From Melampsora larici-populina 98AG31 (lineage: Eukaryota; Basidiomycota; Pucciniomycetes; Pucciniales; Melampsoraceae), in assembly GCF_000204055.1 (NCBI RefSeq), contig NW_006768778.1, positions 511,536 to 575,535 on the forward strand: DNA of 64,000 nt, given 5' to 3'. The position numbers and the translations under genes are program-made. This document shows positions 46,300 to 58,760 of the stretch, in pieces. The stretch's first letter is position 1. The number at the start of each line of letters is the position of its first letter. Below the pieces are notes generated by a model. That model ran no database searches. It saw only the letters and a list, made by a program, of their open reading frames with translations, and was not told the origin of the DNA.

Positions 46300-47800
46300 A
46301 CAATATATTGAAACTCAACCTGTTCATTTGTTCTCATGTTCAGTTGGCTTCATCTACCTCCTTATCCTCCTTTGATCTGCCGGCTTCAGCCTTAGCCTTG
46401 AACCAGTCCCATATTATGGAATGATCCATGTAATGCATAGAAGAATGAGGCTGTATTGTCTTTTATCAATTCATTCACTACCTTGATGAGATGTTTAGGT
46501 TGAAGATTCTGGCCACTTTCTTGATTAAAGATCTCCATTGCTTGCTTCTGGCCATTTTGAATGTTGCTCAGACTTGATTTTGGAAATGATGACATTATCA
46601 TATTTTTCTCCCCCAATTCACCTACTTGATCCACAGCTCAATCAATTGATTCAAATACCAGATTTGAGCCTGTGCTTTGTGAACATTTTGAGGTGGCAGA
46701 TGAACCTCCATGAATGATTGGGCTCTGTTTGCTAGGTACAAAAAATTGCTCTAGGCTTGCCATTGTCATTTTCAGCCAATGCAATTTGTGTTGAAGATTT
46801 GCCAGTCTGTTTCCTAGTTCTTGCTGAATAGATGAAATGAATGAAAGGTACAGTCAATATGATAGAGAACTTACAGAAGTCTTTTTCTTTTGAGAAGACA
46901 ATGGCCTCAGACAATCAATATTCTCAATATCTGAGTCCTTGTGTGAGTCCTAGATACATGAGATTGATCTTGGTTTAAATACTTGTCAGGTGGATTGTAA
47001 TAAGATAGGATTTTTTAGTATGATGAGTTTTGAATCAGACTGATTCACATTCAGATGAAAACAAAAACCTACCTCTGTCATTCCCATGCTCATCTAAATC
47101 TTTGGGCAATGATATAACATTTTATTTCTTCTTGCTTTGAGTTACAGACCCCTTGTTACCATTGGCTTGTAATTGCTTCCTGGGCATTATCTGTAGGACA
47201 TCTTGGTATGTTGGAAAACCATTGCTTTGAATTGGCTTGACATCTTTATCACTGTCATAATTATTCAAAGGTTAGAATGCACATATCTTATTCAAAGGGT
47301 TAGAACAGATAGGTTCAATAGATAGAGAATGGATGAAAGGTACTTGAGTACCACATCAATGCATTGAGCCCATCAGGCCTTCTCAGCATGCACTCCAACA
47401 GTGGTTGTATGAACTCCAGGTGCACCAGAAGATGCCATTATCTTTTTGAAAGCCTTGAAAGTTCACTCCAACTACATATCAAAACACAAAGAGACTCAAT
47501 AGATTTAGAGATGCACCAAACCTTTTGAATGATGTTCTTTGATCTTTTCAGATGCTCCTTGATTTTGTACTTTGCATGGTAGTTAGCAAGAACAAGATTT
47601 TTGACATCCCATTGAATTGTATACTGTGGTATTGAGACAGAGAAGCAAAGTTGAAGAGTTGCTGATAGGATGATGAATGGTTCTGACAAACATGCAATCA
47701 GATCAAAAGCCGGTTTAGAGCTTTGATGTACATCACTTTCATAAACATCAGAACAAAAGCCTTTGATCAAGACCTCAAGCTGCAATCATGCACAGACCAG
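46300..47800 (-). pseudogene. Probable second ORF of the Harbinger element (decayed)
   Basis: Minus-strand fragments have coding composition but are broken: IQNGQKQAMEIFNQESGQNL (near 46550), PIQSNGFPTYQDVLQIMPRK (near 47210) and VKNLVLANYHAKYKIKEHLK (near 47600). Its position, convergent to the transposase relic, and the charged helical nature fit the Myb/SANT-like companion protein of PIF/Harbinger elements. No domain is certain. Confidence 0.4.
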
Positions 47801-48082
47801 GAACTGGGTTTTTCTCTTTGATTAAACAAGCTTTGATGAAAATTCAGTACTTACTAAACTTAATCTTACTCTCATCAAACTACTTCAACCAACTCATCAA
47901 AATCCTACATAAAACATTCCTCATACATTCCTCACACATTCCAACTTAAATGTTTCTGCAACAACTCCTCAACATTCATTTTTGACCAAACCAATGTCCA
48001 TAACACATCTTCCAATCCACAACTTATGCACAAAACTTCTTGACAAGACATACATGCAAAAGACAAGGGAACAAGAAGGAAC

Positions 48083-48087
48083 AAAAA
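48083..48087 (-). terminator. RNA polymerase III terminator of tRNA-Thr
   Basis: Five consecutive T on the minus strand, starting 9 nt past the tRNA 3-prime end. Confidence 0.7.
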
Positions 48088-48095
48088 CAATGGCT

Positions 48096-48185
48096 TGCCC
48101 TTTTGGTGGATTGAACACCAGACCTTTCCATTTCAATTATGACACAACATACGAGTGGAACGCTCTACCACTGAGCTAAAGGGGC
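48096..48185 (-). tRNA. tRNA-Thr (CGU) with an 18-nt intron
   Basis: The minus strand gives a cloverleaf. The acceptor stem is GCCCCTT/AAAGGGC (one C-A mismatch at the fifth pair) with discriminator A. The D arm is GCTCAGTGGTAGAGC. The anticodon stem TTCCA/TGGAA encloses CTCGTA, then an 18-nt insert (TGTTGTGTCATAATTGAA), then A. Removing the insert leaves a normal 7-nt loop with anticodon CGT. The T arm is TGGTG-TTCAATC-CACCA. The intron sits at the canonical 37/38 position. Confidence 0.92.
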
Positions 48186-48405
48186 TCTTGCGCATTGCAG
48201 CCAAAACCGAGAATTCGAAGCCTCTTTCTGCAGAAATCATGTGTATATACTATAAACCACTTTTTAAAGATCATCAAAGTTGAATCAAACTCAACAATAC
48301 ACAAATCCAACCAAAAGAATATCAACTTCAAACAAAAAAGAAAAAAAAAAGAAAAAAAACCTCCATTCCATTCTAAAACTTCCAATTTGTTTCATTTACA
48401 TTTTC

Positions 48406-51400
48406 TCATAACCCTACTCCATTCACAACAGTTTTAGTATGACTACTACTACTACTAGCACCACCCAACCAATTCAACCAACTTCCACTTCCTCCAATTC
48501 CATTATTATTACTTGTACCTAAGAACGAATTAGGTTTATTCCATGACTTATAAGCCACATAAGCTAAAGCAGAACTAGCTCCAATCAATGCACTTAATGA
48601 TAAATAAACGGTTAATTTATCGGAAGTTTTTTCTGATCCACCTGGAATTGAAGAATTACTAAAAAACCAAAAACCGCAACCAACATCAGACTTCAATAGC
48701 TGAAGGGGTTTAGAAAGAGAGAAAGAAAGGATCTTACGGATTGGTTGCTATTCCACATAAGATTGGCCATAGATCTGCTGTTTGATTAGTTCTCATACTT
48801 ACAGCTACCGGTACTCTTAAACTTAATTTACGACAATATACATCAGGTTGAACTTCATGTCTCTGAAAAAAAAAACAAATATCAATCAAATTAATCATAT
48901 GATTTCAATCAAGTGTGAGATTTTAAAGTCAAGAATCAAGATTTTGAAGAAAAAAAATTACGTCACATACTTGTTGAGCTAGATCTAGATCTGCTTTACT
49001 TGCAACAAAAAGGGTTGGAATATGATCTACTTTAAATTGTTGCTAATTGAATCCAATCGATTCAGACAGAGAAACAAATCAGTATCGAATCTTGATAGAT
49101 ACCTAACATTCTCATGTAAAAAAATGCTACACAGGGCGAAAGAAATGGGGACTTACTCTTAGATTGCTAATGTAAGAAAACGAATTGGTATCTGAACTAT
49201 CATACACAAATACTAACACATCTGCCATTCCCAATCTCTTTGAATTCCTCAAAACTTCACCACCTTCCCAAGCTGCAAACTCTTGAACCTAATAAAAGAC
49301 CAAAAGGAACACAGTTCATAATCAATTCCATCCTAGTCCAATTCAATTCAATATACCAAAAAAGATCAACACTTACAACTAAATATTTCTCAGCACCTTT
49401 ATACTCAACACTATTGACGACCGTTAAACTACCTCCGTTATGATTCCCATCAAAATACCTTTTTTTCACTAAATTTCTACATATCGAACTTTTACCTGAT
49501 CCTACTGCACCAAACACATAAATTAGATATGTCGTTCGATTCACTTTGTTTTTCTTTTTCCTTTCTGATTTTCTTGGTTTAGTGATTGTTAATGCATTTG
49601 TGGTGGGTGATGGATAACCTAGATGTGCAAGATATGCTAATGTCACTCGATGATCAAGTAAAGTGGTCATACTACAGAAAGTCAAATTCATTGAACATCA
49701 GTGTCTTTGAAGGTAAGCGGAATATGATGACATGAAAAAGATTTACCTCCATTGAGCTAGCCAGCCTTGTAGTGTAACACAATTACTATCATTAGTAATC
49801 GTAGTATCAGGAAATCCTTGATTGATCCATGGATTTCCAGGCGAAGTACTGAAAAGAGACTCTAATTCTTCCGTGTTCAATGCACCATCTAAATCCTAAA
49901 TCAGAATGTAAAATTGACTTTATCATTCTCGATGATCAGGAAGAGGCAATCCCTGAAACACACCTGATCAAAGGTTTCAAACAGATCTGTAAAAAACGCA
50001 TAACCAGAAGGACTAAGTTCGGCTGAACAGTCATTTGGAACATCGAATCTATCCCAAAGAAAAAACAAAGTTCTCAGTAAGTATAGCCAAGGAAGAGTTA
50101 CAGGTCAAGATTTCAGCGAACCTAGGAGCTAAAAATGTTTCACTTAGTGTGAGATCATCACCATATCCAAATGCTCTCAATACACCCCAAACGGTTTCTA
50201 ATCTTCCACGTTGAATGAAACAGGTATGTAAATAAAGAAATCCTTCTTGAGTGATATGACCATCAAAGGTTAAAAATTGAGGATTTTCTTGTAACACATC
50301 AGTTTTGATCGTCCTGAGCTCCTTAGATTGTAAAGGGACACCAAAACATTTGCGCTAGAATTCGAAATGTGAGAAAAGAATGAGTAAGTGGAATGCTCGA
50401 ATGTGTTGGTTGTGTGTAAAGTAAGGAAAAGATATGGACCTACTTGAAACTCGTGTAATTCTTCGTCATCTAATACGTTATCTTTATTAACATCGCACAA
50501 TTTGAAAACTCGTGTGAGAGCATTCACACAGGCAGGTTTCATTGACTAAGGAATTGTCAAGATCAGAAATCCAGGATAGACAGACATCCACAAGTTGATG
50601 ATTTGACCTACATGTTCTCTTGAATCATAAAGGGGTGCTGTTGGATGTAGAACAGCATTTTGAGCCAGGTAAAAGGTTTCACTAATGTTCTAAGACGTGG
50701 TTAGAAAATCACAGTCAGTTAGCTTGAACGAGGTCCGGAAAAGATATAAAACATACAAGTGAAGCTTTTGCACTACATTCGATACAGGTTTCCACTTCTT
50801 TAAATTCTCTCATCAAAGGCGCCAATTCTAGATAAATTCGTTCGATGATCAAGAAGCCAAATTTTCATTCAATAAGTAAGATAGTGAATCCAAGTACATC
50901 CAAATCAAACCATTTAAGATCGCACCTGATTGAAAAGCTTCATTGGTAACATCTTCACCATCTCTTAAATCAATCTTGTTTCCCACCAAAATCACTGGTC
51001 TAAAAAAAGTAAATCACCAAATATGAGAAATCGAAATCATGAATCTGAGTGACTAGGATAAGTTAGGTTTTTGGGAATGGGTTCAATTAAAAATTGTGAT
51101 GTACCTACACATTCACACCTAGTGACCTAATGGTAGGTAACCAATAAGTAGTAATTCGATCGAATGAATTAGGACTTTCAACTGAATAAATGATGACGAC
51201 TACATGAGCTTTTCTGATTTCTGTTTCAAGATGATGTCGATCTTCAGGACGTGCTAATCAAAAAAAGTTCAATGAAAATCAACATCAAAATCAGATCAGG
51301 ATGTGATTCGAGGGTTTTTTAAAAAAAAGTCAAGAGATTTTAAAATTTACGAGATGTATCGATTAGATGAGTGGTGATGTTGGGAGTGACTTCAGGTGGG

Positions 51401-51602
51401 ATTGAAACCTCTGGTAAGACTAATCCTGATGGTAATTCGTAGAACCTTTCTTTGATCAAGGCAGTGATGATAGTACTATTTTGATAAATGCAAGATCAGT
51501 TTGAGCTCCTGATGTATGTTTCTGAGAAATGAATGAATCAATCTACCTTTTACCAACACCGTCATCTCCACACAGTACCACTCTGATATCACGTCTGGCC
51601 AT
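48406..51602 (-). CDS. GEM1: Mitochondrial Rho GTPase Miro/Gem1
   Basis: More than ten exons. The start [20 protein letters not shown] at 51602 opens the first GTPase domain (P-loop [18 protein letters not shown] as the NKxD motif). EF-hand 1 is [13 protein letters not shown] and EF-hand 2 is [16 protein letters not shown], split by an intron after DQ. The second GTPase domain has GAVGSGKSS and ASKADL. The C-terminus holds a single hydrophobic helix ([20 protein letters not shown]) followed by AYKSW and a Ser/Gly-rich tail, the outer mitochondrial membrane anchor. Gem1 controls mitochondrial shape and inheritance and is part of the ER-mitochondria contact regulation in yeast. All diagnostic parts are present in the right order, and no damage is seen. 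It ends 221 bp from the tRNA-Thr gene. Confidence 0.95.
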
Positions 51603-52205
51603 TTTGAGTTGAGATTAGATTGAGCAAATCGTAGTGCTTGATATATAGTGGTAAGTGTTGGTGTAGGGTGATGTTGGAGAAACTTACAAAACCATGAGAT
51701 CCCGAATTCAACTCGGGTCGGATCTCAACTTCTCATCTTATCATTCCGGACTTAAATTTACTCTGAGTCTGCACTTAACCACAAACTTAACCAGCAGTAG
51801 GAAAGTTTGCAATGGGGCCAATTGATATTCCACAAGCTGCCCAATGATACTTTAACATGGTTTCACTTTGTTTTCAGAGTTTGATAATAGGAGCATTGAT
51901 CAACCTATGTATGCGTATTGTAGCACAGATCATTTAGTAGGACTCAAGTAGGTGATCATTGCATTCGTATATAATCAACAACAACTTGTATCCCTTCATG
52001 AACCAATGTTATAAATTCCAACCCTCTCTCTAAAACTATATTTCTAGAACGAATATATAGAAACTCAATCAGACTTCATCACATTCACTAAACGTCAAAT
52101 CAAACCAAAGTCCATAACCATCAATCAATCTCCACCAAAAAAAATATATAACCCTTTCATACTTTTCGCAATCCACCTCAAAAGTCAAAAAAGTTCCTAA
52201 TCTAT
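51603..52205. other. Intergenic region between GEM1 and COG6
   Basis: Holds the GEM1 promoter (minus strand) and the COG6 3-prime flank. GATATATAG near 51640 is a possible TATA-like site for GEM1. No gene is seen. Confidence 0.4.
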
Positions 52206-54759
52206 CTAACCAATCAAAGTTCGAACTTCTTCTTTACTTCTAACCAATAAAGTAGAAGCAAATTCATACTTATTTAATGGATCCATCACCGAATCCCAAA
52301 TCCGTCCATAAGCCAAACTAATCAAACCTAAACTATCATGATGAACTTTTGATGAGTTTTTAGTTGAAGAAAGTAAAACTAATCGAGTTGAAACTAAAGT
52401 ATCTAAATTCATTAAGAATTCATTAAATTCTTGAACTGATTTCGTGATTTCTTTTGATGAACTTGATTCTATTCTTGATAATGGTGTCTATTTTGATGGT
52501 TTCAAATTTCAATTAGTTGGTTTGTTTGATGCAAGGACTTAAGAAACTCTCGGGGTATAGACTTACATCTCCTTTGGTCTCCAATGCTTGGATGATAGGT
52601 TGTAAACCGGATGATTTCAAGAGCTGATCAAAGTGTTCTTGAGTTAAAAGATCTAAATGATTCTTCAGTCGTTCTTGTAACTCTTCTTTCTTATCGTGGG
52701 TGAATGCAAAAGGACCAAGGGTTGCCTAAAATCGTACCATTCGAGAGAGTTAGACATCAGAGATTGTAATCTTAGAGCAGGATGATATCATCTTACGCAC
52801 AATCATAAACTCCAAACAATTGATCCAAAAAATAGATTGATCCCACTCTGAAACTCTCAGAGCCGCCATCTTGGTGATCAACTCTAATGCTGGACCGATC
52901 GTCAATTCCAAGACTCGATCAAATGACTTAGCATCAGCTTCTTCAGGTGAACCATCATTATAAATTGACATTATATCTCTCAAATTAGACATTGCCTCAT
53001 TCAAGGCAGATGGTACAGATAAATCGACGGGTGGCTGTTCAATAAATCGCATATGTCGAGCTGATAGTGAAGCCAAGATTTGAAAGAAGATTTCATATGC
53101 ATCTTCTGTGATTCTACGAAATCAAGAGGCAAATGGTTAGAAAGGTTCAATTAGTTTAAACAAATATTGAATCAATCTCAACTCGGTTAATGTCTTGGTC
53201 AGAAGGGCATCAGGTCCAATGGTATTGGTCATGGTAGCTTTATAGAAATCTAATAAGCTTGCTAGTTGATAGGCTACAATACTACCCTCTTGACTTTTGA
53301 TGGTCTGATACACTCTGATCTTCAAAGGCCTTCCACACCCTTCCATATGCTTATCCAGTAAATTTCTAACCCTCTTACGATCCTCACTTTGTTTATCAAT
53401 CGGAATGGTCTCAGTAGCTGATGTAATAGTCTGGACGTCTAGATTTGATGTCGAATCCGATAACTTTGGTGAAAAGATCCTTGATTCACCTACTCGCCTT
53501 CCATCTGATTTCAAATCGAACAAGCTTTCTAAGAATTCATGTTCGCTTGCCATAGTCTGATGTACCCATGCTAACATGTCACCAACATATCTGATTGGAT
53601 CATGTGCATTGAGCTCAATCGGTCTGGGTAAACCATTAGGACCTCCTCGAGTCAAGGCATCGAGGAACAAGCTCGACAGAGCAGCTGATCGAGTGGCCGA
53701 CAGAACCGAGAGTGCTTCACTGCAATACATTTCAAGCATCAGCACTTCACTCCAAGACGCAGCTATCTTGGTGATAAGAAAAACGCATACTCTAGTAGCT
53801 CAGGACGACAGTTGAGTCGCTGGATAGCTTTTTTCATCAGAGAGCTAACTTCTAATTGTCCTTCTTCTCCCTTGGATAGACCAGCTCGACATTCAAACAG
53901 AGTCCATTTCATCACTTTTTCATATCCCTTATCAAGATATTTACTAATAGCTTGCATGATATCAAGTCCAGCTGTTTCGGTTTCGGCAGGGGTCAAGTCT
54001 CCTGTCAGAAGTGCAGCACAGTCTGATCGGATTCGTTCACAATGGTCCATGGCTGAGAATAAGTGTCGATTCACCTTCACATCACGTGTGGTTAAAGCTT
54101 GGATTTCAGGTTCAGTCAATGTGAACCGATGCAAGAAGACTGTAGCAAGTAATTTTTTATTTGCTGTTGATTGACTTCAAATTTTCAAAGTCAAAAAACT
54201 TGAAGTGCATTTCAAACAGAGAAAAACTAAACCGACTCACCTCGCTTTCCTTAAGCCATCAGCATGCTCCAAAAGATACTTGGTACCTTGATTAGCAGCT
54301 ATTAGCTTTTCTTGAGTTTCATCACAACATTCATGCATATGGTCTATGTGGGCTTGTAAATCGTTTAACTCCTGTGAAATCGTTTCTTTCAAAGCATATG
54401 CCATCAACTCGGTCAAGAACTTTGAAAAAGGACTTGTGATAAACCAAAAAAAAGGAACTTATGCTCACATTGTTAAGTCCAGCGAAAATATCAAGAAATT
54501 CTCTAGACCTTAAACGAAGACGATCTTCCACTACTCTTCTTAAGCCACCTTTCTTTAAATTGTGTAAATCGGTAGGTAAGCTCGATCCATCACTTGTAGT
54601 TTCTTGATCTCTTCCAAAGCTATTTAAAATCTTTAGGGCTGAACGGGTAGTTGGATCTTCGAAATTACTGGTAGCTAATATTTTTGAAACTCGAAGTGAG
54701 AGAGCTGTTGAAGCTGAAGTTGAAGAAGGCTTGGATTGTGAAGAAGATGATGGATCCAT
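52206..54759 (-). CDS. COG6: Conserved oligomeric Golgi complex subunit 6
   Basis: Six to eight exons, roughly 750 residues. The start is MDPSSSSQSKPSSTSASTAL at 54759. The N-terminal part is helical (ALSLRVSKILATSNFED; coiled coil LMAYALKETISQELNDLQAH). Next come FLHRFTLTEPEIQALTTRDV and the COG6 signature RPIELNAHDPIRYVGDMLAW followed by VHQTMASEHEFLESLF. The C-terminus reads YGRIWDSVMDPLNKYEFAST. COG6 is a lobe B subunit of the COG tether, which captures vesicles for retrograde transport within the Golgi. The length and order match fungal COG6. It is in the same orientation as GEM1. No disruption was seen. Confidence 0.92.
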
Positions 54760-55140
54760 TAAGTTGATGTGGTGGTCTGATGACGATATTCCTTGATAAT
54801 TTCACCAGCTTCAACGGTAGGCCGGAGAATCAGGGGATTGGTCTGATACACCCCTGATAATCGTGATAATCTTGCATAAACCCATGATGCATGGGTTTAC
54901 TCCGGGGATTAGGCATGTAAAATCTTGTTCACCTATCATCCTAGCAGTTTGACAAAACCAATGACAAACCCCTTAAGCCCGCCTTAAACACATGGCCTGA
55001 TTGTGGAACTAGGGTATACTCACAGGTGACATGTGGGAGGTGACACGCCCTACATCCGAAATCCATCACTGCTTCATGCATCCTTGACCTTCCACACTAA
55101 CACTGTTGCTTACCCTCCCACACTTCGGTCAATTTTAAAG
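54760..55140. other. Spacer between COG6 and the KDZ transposase
   Basis: Contains the COG6 promoter and probably the left end of the KDZ element. A 9-bp-stem hairpin (AAACCCATGATGCATGGGTTT) lies at about 54879-54900. I could not find a matching inverted copy on the right side of the transposase. Confidence 0.35.
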
Positions 55141-57406
55141 ATGCTTTTACGTGATTTTGTTGCACAGCTCAACAGTCAATCACCTCAGCTCTCTGCGACA
55201 CTCAACGTCGCCGACTTTGTGCGGTTCGCCACCCTGGCCGCTGAAGCCCTACACATCGCCGGCGAATCTCTACGTCTGACATCAACTCGGTTCACCCTCA
55301 TACCGTTCCTTGCAACAGCGCTATCGCCTGGATACCCCCATGACTTATATTCTGAACTATGGCGAATCATGTTTGCGATCTTACCCTCGTGTCGAATCAA
55401 CCCATCTGCTACTGTCCGCAAGTTTGGCATGCAGGAGGATCTTACAACCAAGCTTCCCGAACGCTTTTTACGCGCACCCTTTTCCCAGTGTCTTGTTTGC
55501 TGCTCAAATGGCCACTCACACAACTTACATGTTCACTCGCGCCTCAACGGTTACCTGTACGACGTTGATGGCGTCCACACAATTGAGACCGTCATTCTAT
55601 GCTGTTCCAGTGAGTTTCCAAATTCTATCCAAATCCCAACGTCACTTACTGAAGTTACTGTGGTTTGGACGGCAGACCAACTCTGTGGCACCTTCTACAG
55701 ACCTAGTTTTTATACTCGAGATGGTTTGCGACATTATTATACAAACGAAATGGGACGCGACCAGGATTATCTTCACGTACACTGCCATTACTATATGACT
55801 TGCCGCTTGGCCTACATGTTCCGGATCATTCAAATGTTAGCACAGTGAGTGATTCATGATTCTGTGATCCTTTCTCCGTATAACCAGTCTAACACTGACA
55901 TTATATTCGCTCCTCATTTAGTGTATCACATTTCAATCTGGTTAACTGGTTTAACCAGATCTTTGTAGATGACTCCGATGTTGCCACATTCACCCCCCGG
56001 CAGGGCTTCACTCCGTCTCTCTCAGAAGAAGTGTGTCGCGATGGGCTTATACTTCACTCATTGATCAATCACGCAGATCGAAGAGGGTCTTTTCTCGCAG
56101 TAACCTCCAGTGGCACCGATTCAATCCGTTTCGACTCGGCAATCGAATTGCACCTCAATCAATTGGATATTGAAGGATCTCGATACCGGGACCATTATTG
56201 CTCCAGCTGTGTCCGCTTGACACCTGGTGGTGTGGATCCAGATACCGGTGAAGTGATCTACAAATGTATGTCACCCAATTGAACGCTTCCCGCTTGCAAC
56301 TGCTGACACCGGGATTTAATACATCGGCACAGCTATCCGTGCAGTTGTCACCGACGGTCTGACAATTGGGCACTGGCGCTGCAGCGCCTCATCTCAGCAA
56401 CTGCAGGAAATCTCTCGATCTCTTGGACAGCCCCCACCTGAAGGCCCTTGCACAAAGAAGCTGGCAAACATCAACGATCGGTATTGCACCGACCACTTTC
56501 CAATCCTGGGTGGGCGCTGTCAAGCACAACCCTGCCCTAAGCCAGCGTGTAAAGATAGCCAGACTTGCGACAACATAGCCCACATTGAGGCATGGGCCAA
56601 ATTTAATCAGCGTGTCCAAGGGAATTTCTCTCTAACCTCTATTCTTAATTGTCCGGGCTCTAATCTCAATATTGATCCTACGGTGCATATGAATTCTGAG
56701 ACCGGACAGATTGAAGATCTTGAAAGCTTGCAGCATGCTGATGAGTCGCAGAGAGCACACGAGGGTGCGCGGGACGGCGGCGAGTCGCAGGCGGCTGGCA
56801 AATACTTGCTATCTCGATCTCGTACACACAATGATCAGTTGATTGTAGCATGTTGTGGAATTATATTGGCACGGAAAACCTTTTATAATGCGGAGTCCGT
56901 CAGTGCAGTCAAGGTGAGTTGGTATGGTTAAAATGCTTCCTGATTCTGTGTCTGATCTGTGTCACATCTGGATGTCAATCAAACAGGACTTTCTGGAAGA
57001 GTCCTTCCCACGAGGTATTCCAGAGGTGGTTTTTTATGACAATGCATGCCGGTTGACCGAACATATATACACTGGTAATACGGATCGTACTCGCTTCCTT
57101 GGAACTGTCATACCCGTGGATCCATTCCACCATCGCTCCCATGCAGAAAGCGATGAATTCTGCCGATTATTCACTGACCCAAGTCTCTTTCCTGATATCC
57201 AAGAAGACGGAAGTTGGATCTTTAACGCTTCAGCAGGAGAACTTAGTAATATTTGGTATGGGGGATTTGCGTCAATGTGTAGAAATATGCACCCACTTGT
57301 ATACAACTTGTTTTTGGAAGAGATGTTATATTTCAGGAATGCTTGGCTGACAAAGAAACTGGACAAACGCCCAGGAATGGAGTTCCTTGGAGAAGGGGCC
57401 CTGTAG
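55141..57406 (+). CDS. KDZ-superfamily transposase with CxC5- and CxC6-like clusters
   Basis: Four exons, apparently intact, about 690 residues: 55141 to ~55843, ~55922-56270, ~56331-56913 and ~56987-57406. I chose the ATG at 55141 (MLLRDFVAQLNSQSPQL). Near residues 115-160 is a CxC5-like cluster (CLVCCSNGHSHNLHVHSRLN, LYDVDGVHTIE, ILCCSS). Exon 2 ends with HYCSSC. Exon 3 starts SIRAVVTDGLTIGHWRC and has a CxC6-like cluster (DRYCTDHFPILGGRCQAQPC, PACKDSQTC). The catalytic region has EVVFYDNACRL, VIPVDPFHHRSHAESDEFC and NASAGELSNIWY, ending CRNMHPLVYNLFLEEMLYFR. The acidic residues in VTDG, YDNAC and SAGE would form the DDE triad. KDZ enzymes mobilise large basidiomycete DNA transposons. Confidence 0.85.
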
Positions 57407-57997
57407 GTTGGAATACATGAGAATACATTTTTAAAAATCAAACGCTTAAACATCACAAATATTGAAGGTTTTACTTTGTTTTTTTTATGCTTTAATTTTT
57501 TCTCCAATTCAACCTTTTGAAAACATGTTACGCTAAGGTAACAGCCAAGAAAATTTGGTTTCTAGAAATTGATATCTGTTGTGTTGAGTGGGGGAACCAC
57601 TCATTCTCCAATCATTAATGATTAGTATTCAAACCTCTTGATAAATTCTTTTTATCGGTCTCTTATGGTGGGTGAGGGGTTGATTGAAACCCTCCCCTTG
57701 AGTTGGAAATACGATTTTTGAGAAGTCTTGTTGAAGTTTAATGTAACAATAACACAATCGTGTCAAGCTCAATTGTTAATTGAGAACAATTGCAGTTATT
57801 CAAGTGAATGTGGGGGGTCAAATGAGTGTAAATTGAAGAATGAGTGGAAAGAGTAATTCAACAACATGCGGTGATCTGAAGAAATTGACTCATTAGTCAC
57901 GGGCAAGAATTGCTTTGGGTAACTGCATCCCATCAGGGAAGCTCGCGGATGCGGCCTAAGAAAGAGTAGTTGCGCACCTGTTAAGGAAGTCACAAAG
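57407..57997. other. Spacer after the KDZ transposase
   Basis: AT-rich 3-prime flank. No coding frame or recognised repeat. If the KDZ element has a right terminus here it is not obvious by eye. Confidence 0.35.
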
Positions 57998-58760
57998 TCA
58001 GTTATGTTTGCCTACATCACGAGGTTTTTGGTTAGAAAAAAAGTGTACTCTAACTATGAAATTTTTGGAGATGGGATCTCTCCCTTGTACTGTGCCATTG
58101 AACCAGCATGTTGTACCTGCGTAGATGTTCCCCCAATCAGCTGGACGTGGACTGAGATGAAGAAAGCGATATGTGACGTCAAATGCAACTAGGTGGTTGT
58201 TCTGGGTGCCGGGAGTCAATATCTTGTCACTTTCAAGAAATAACAAAGACCATGGACTTACAACAGGGTCATAGCAATGGTGCTGTGCAGTGACAGTCAA
58301 ATTCCAAACCCTTGGAATGGCCACGTTGTCAAAGGTAACATTGAGCACCTTACCAAGGCCACTAAGCATGGATCTCCCAGCAAGAGCTTCCAGATCAGGA
58401 CAGTGGGTTCCAACCTCAATGCGTGTGTCAAGAGTATGTTTGATGAAGGCTTCTTCAGTTTTGGAGTCAATCCCAAGAGGCCCAATGAGTTGATAGGTTC
58501 TACATTGCTTGAGCCTGTGCCGTGGGAGAACATATCCAAGAGCTGTCAGTGGTTCAATGTGGTGACCACCTTCATCATCTTTCAAGGTGAGACTGGTTGG
58601 GGTTGAGAACCAACCAACTCCTTCCTCCCCTAATCTCACACGTGTTGCCTGTACGGAGTATCAAGGGTTAGCATTGAGCCATGAGAAAAAAGGCAAGATG
58701 TGACCTTACTTCGGCTGTGGTGGGTACAATGGTGGTCAAGAGGGCGGTATAATCATCCAT
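57998..58760 (-). CDS. Uncharacterised protein, two exons
   Basis: Exon 1 (58758-58760 start) reads MDDYTALLTTIVPTTAE and ends at GTAAGG. A 60-bp intron ends GTACAG. Exon 2 begins ATRVRLGEEGVGWFSTPTSL and runs open to 57998, giving about 235 residues. Exon 2 includes IEPLTALGYVLPRHRLKQC, NVTFDNVAIPRVWNLTVTAQ and PADWGNIYAGTTCWFNGT. It is mixed alpha/beta in look, with no transmembrane segment and no signal peptide. I do not recognise the family. It lies between a KDZ transposase and transposon relics but has no stop or frame change, so it is either selected or young. It could be cargo of a transposon. Confidence 0.65.

Noticed and set aside
53137..53815. Plus-strand frames inside COG6 and GEM1
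   Set aside because: They are shadows of confirmed minus-strand exons.
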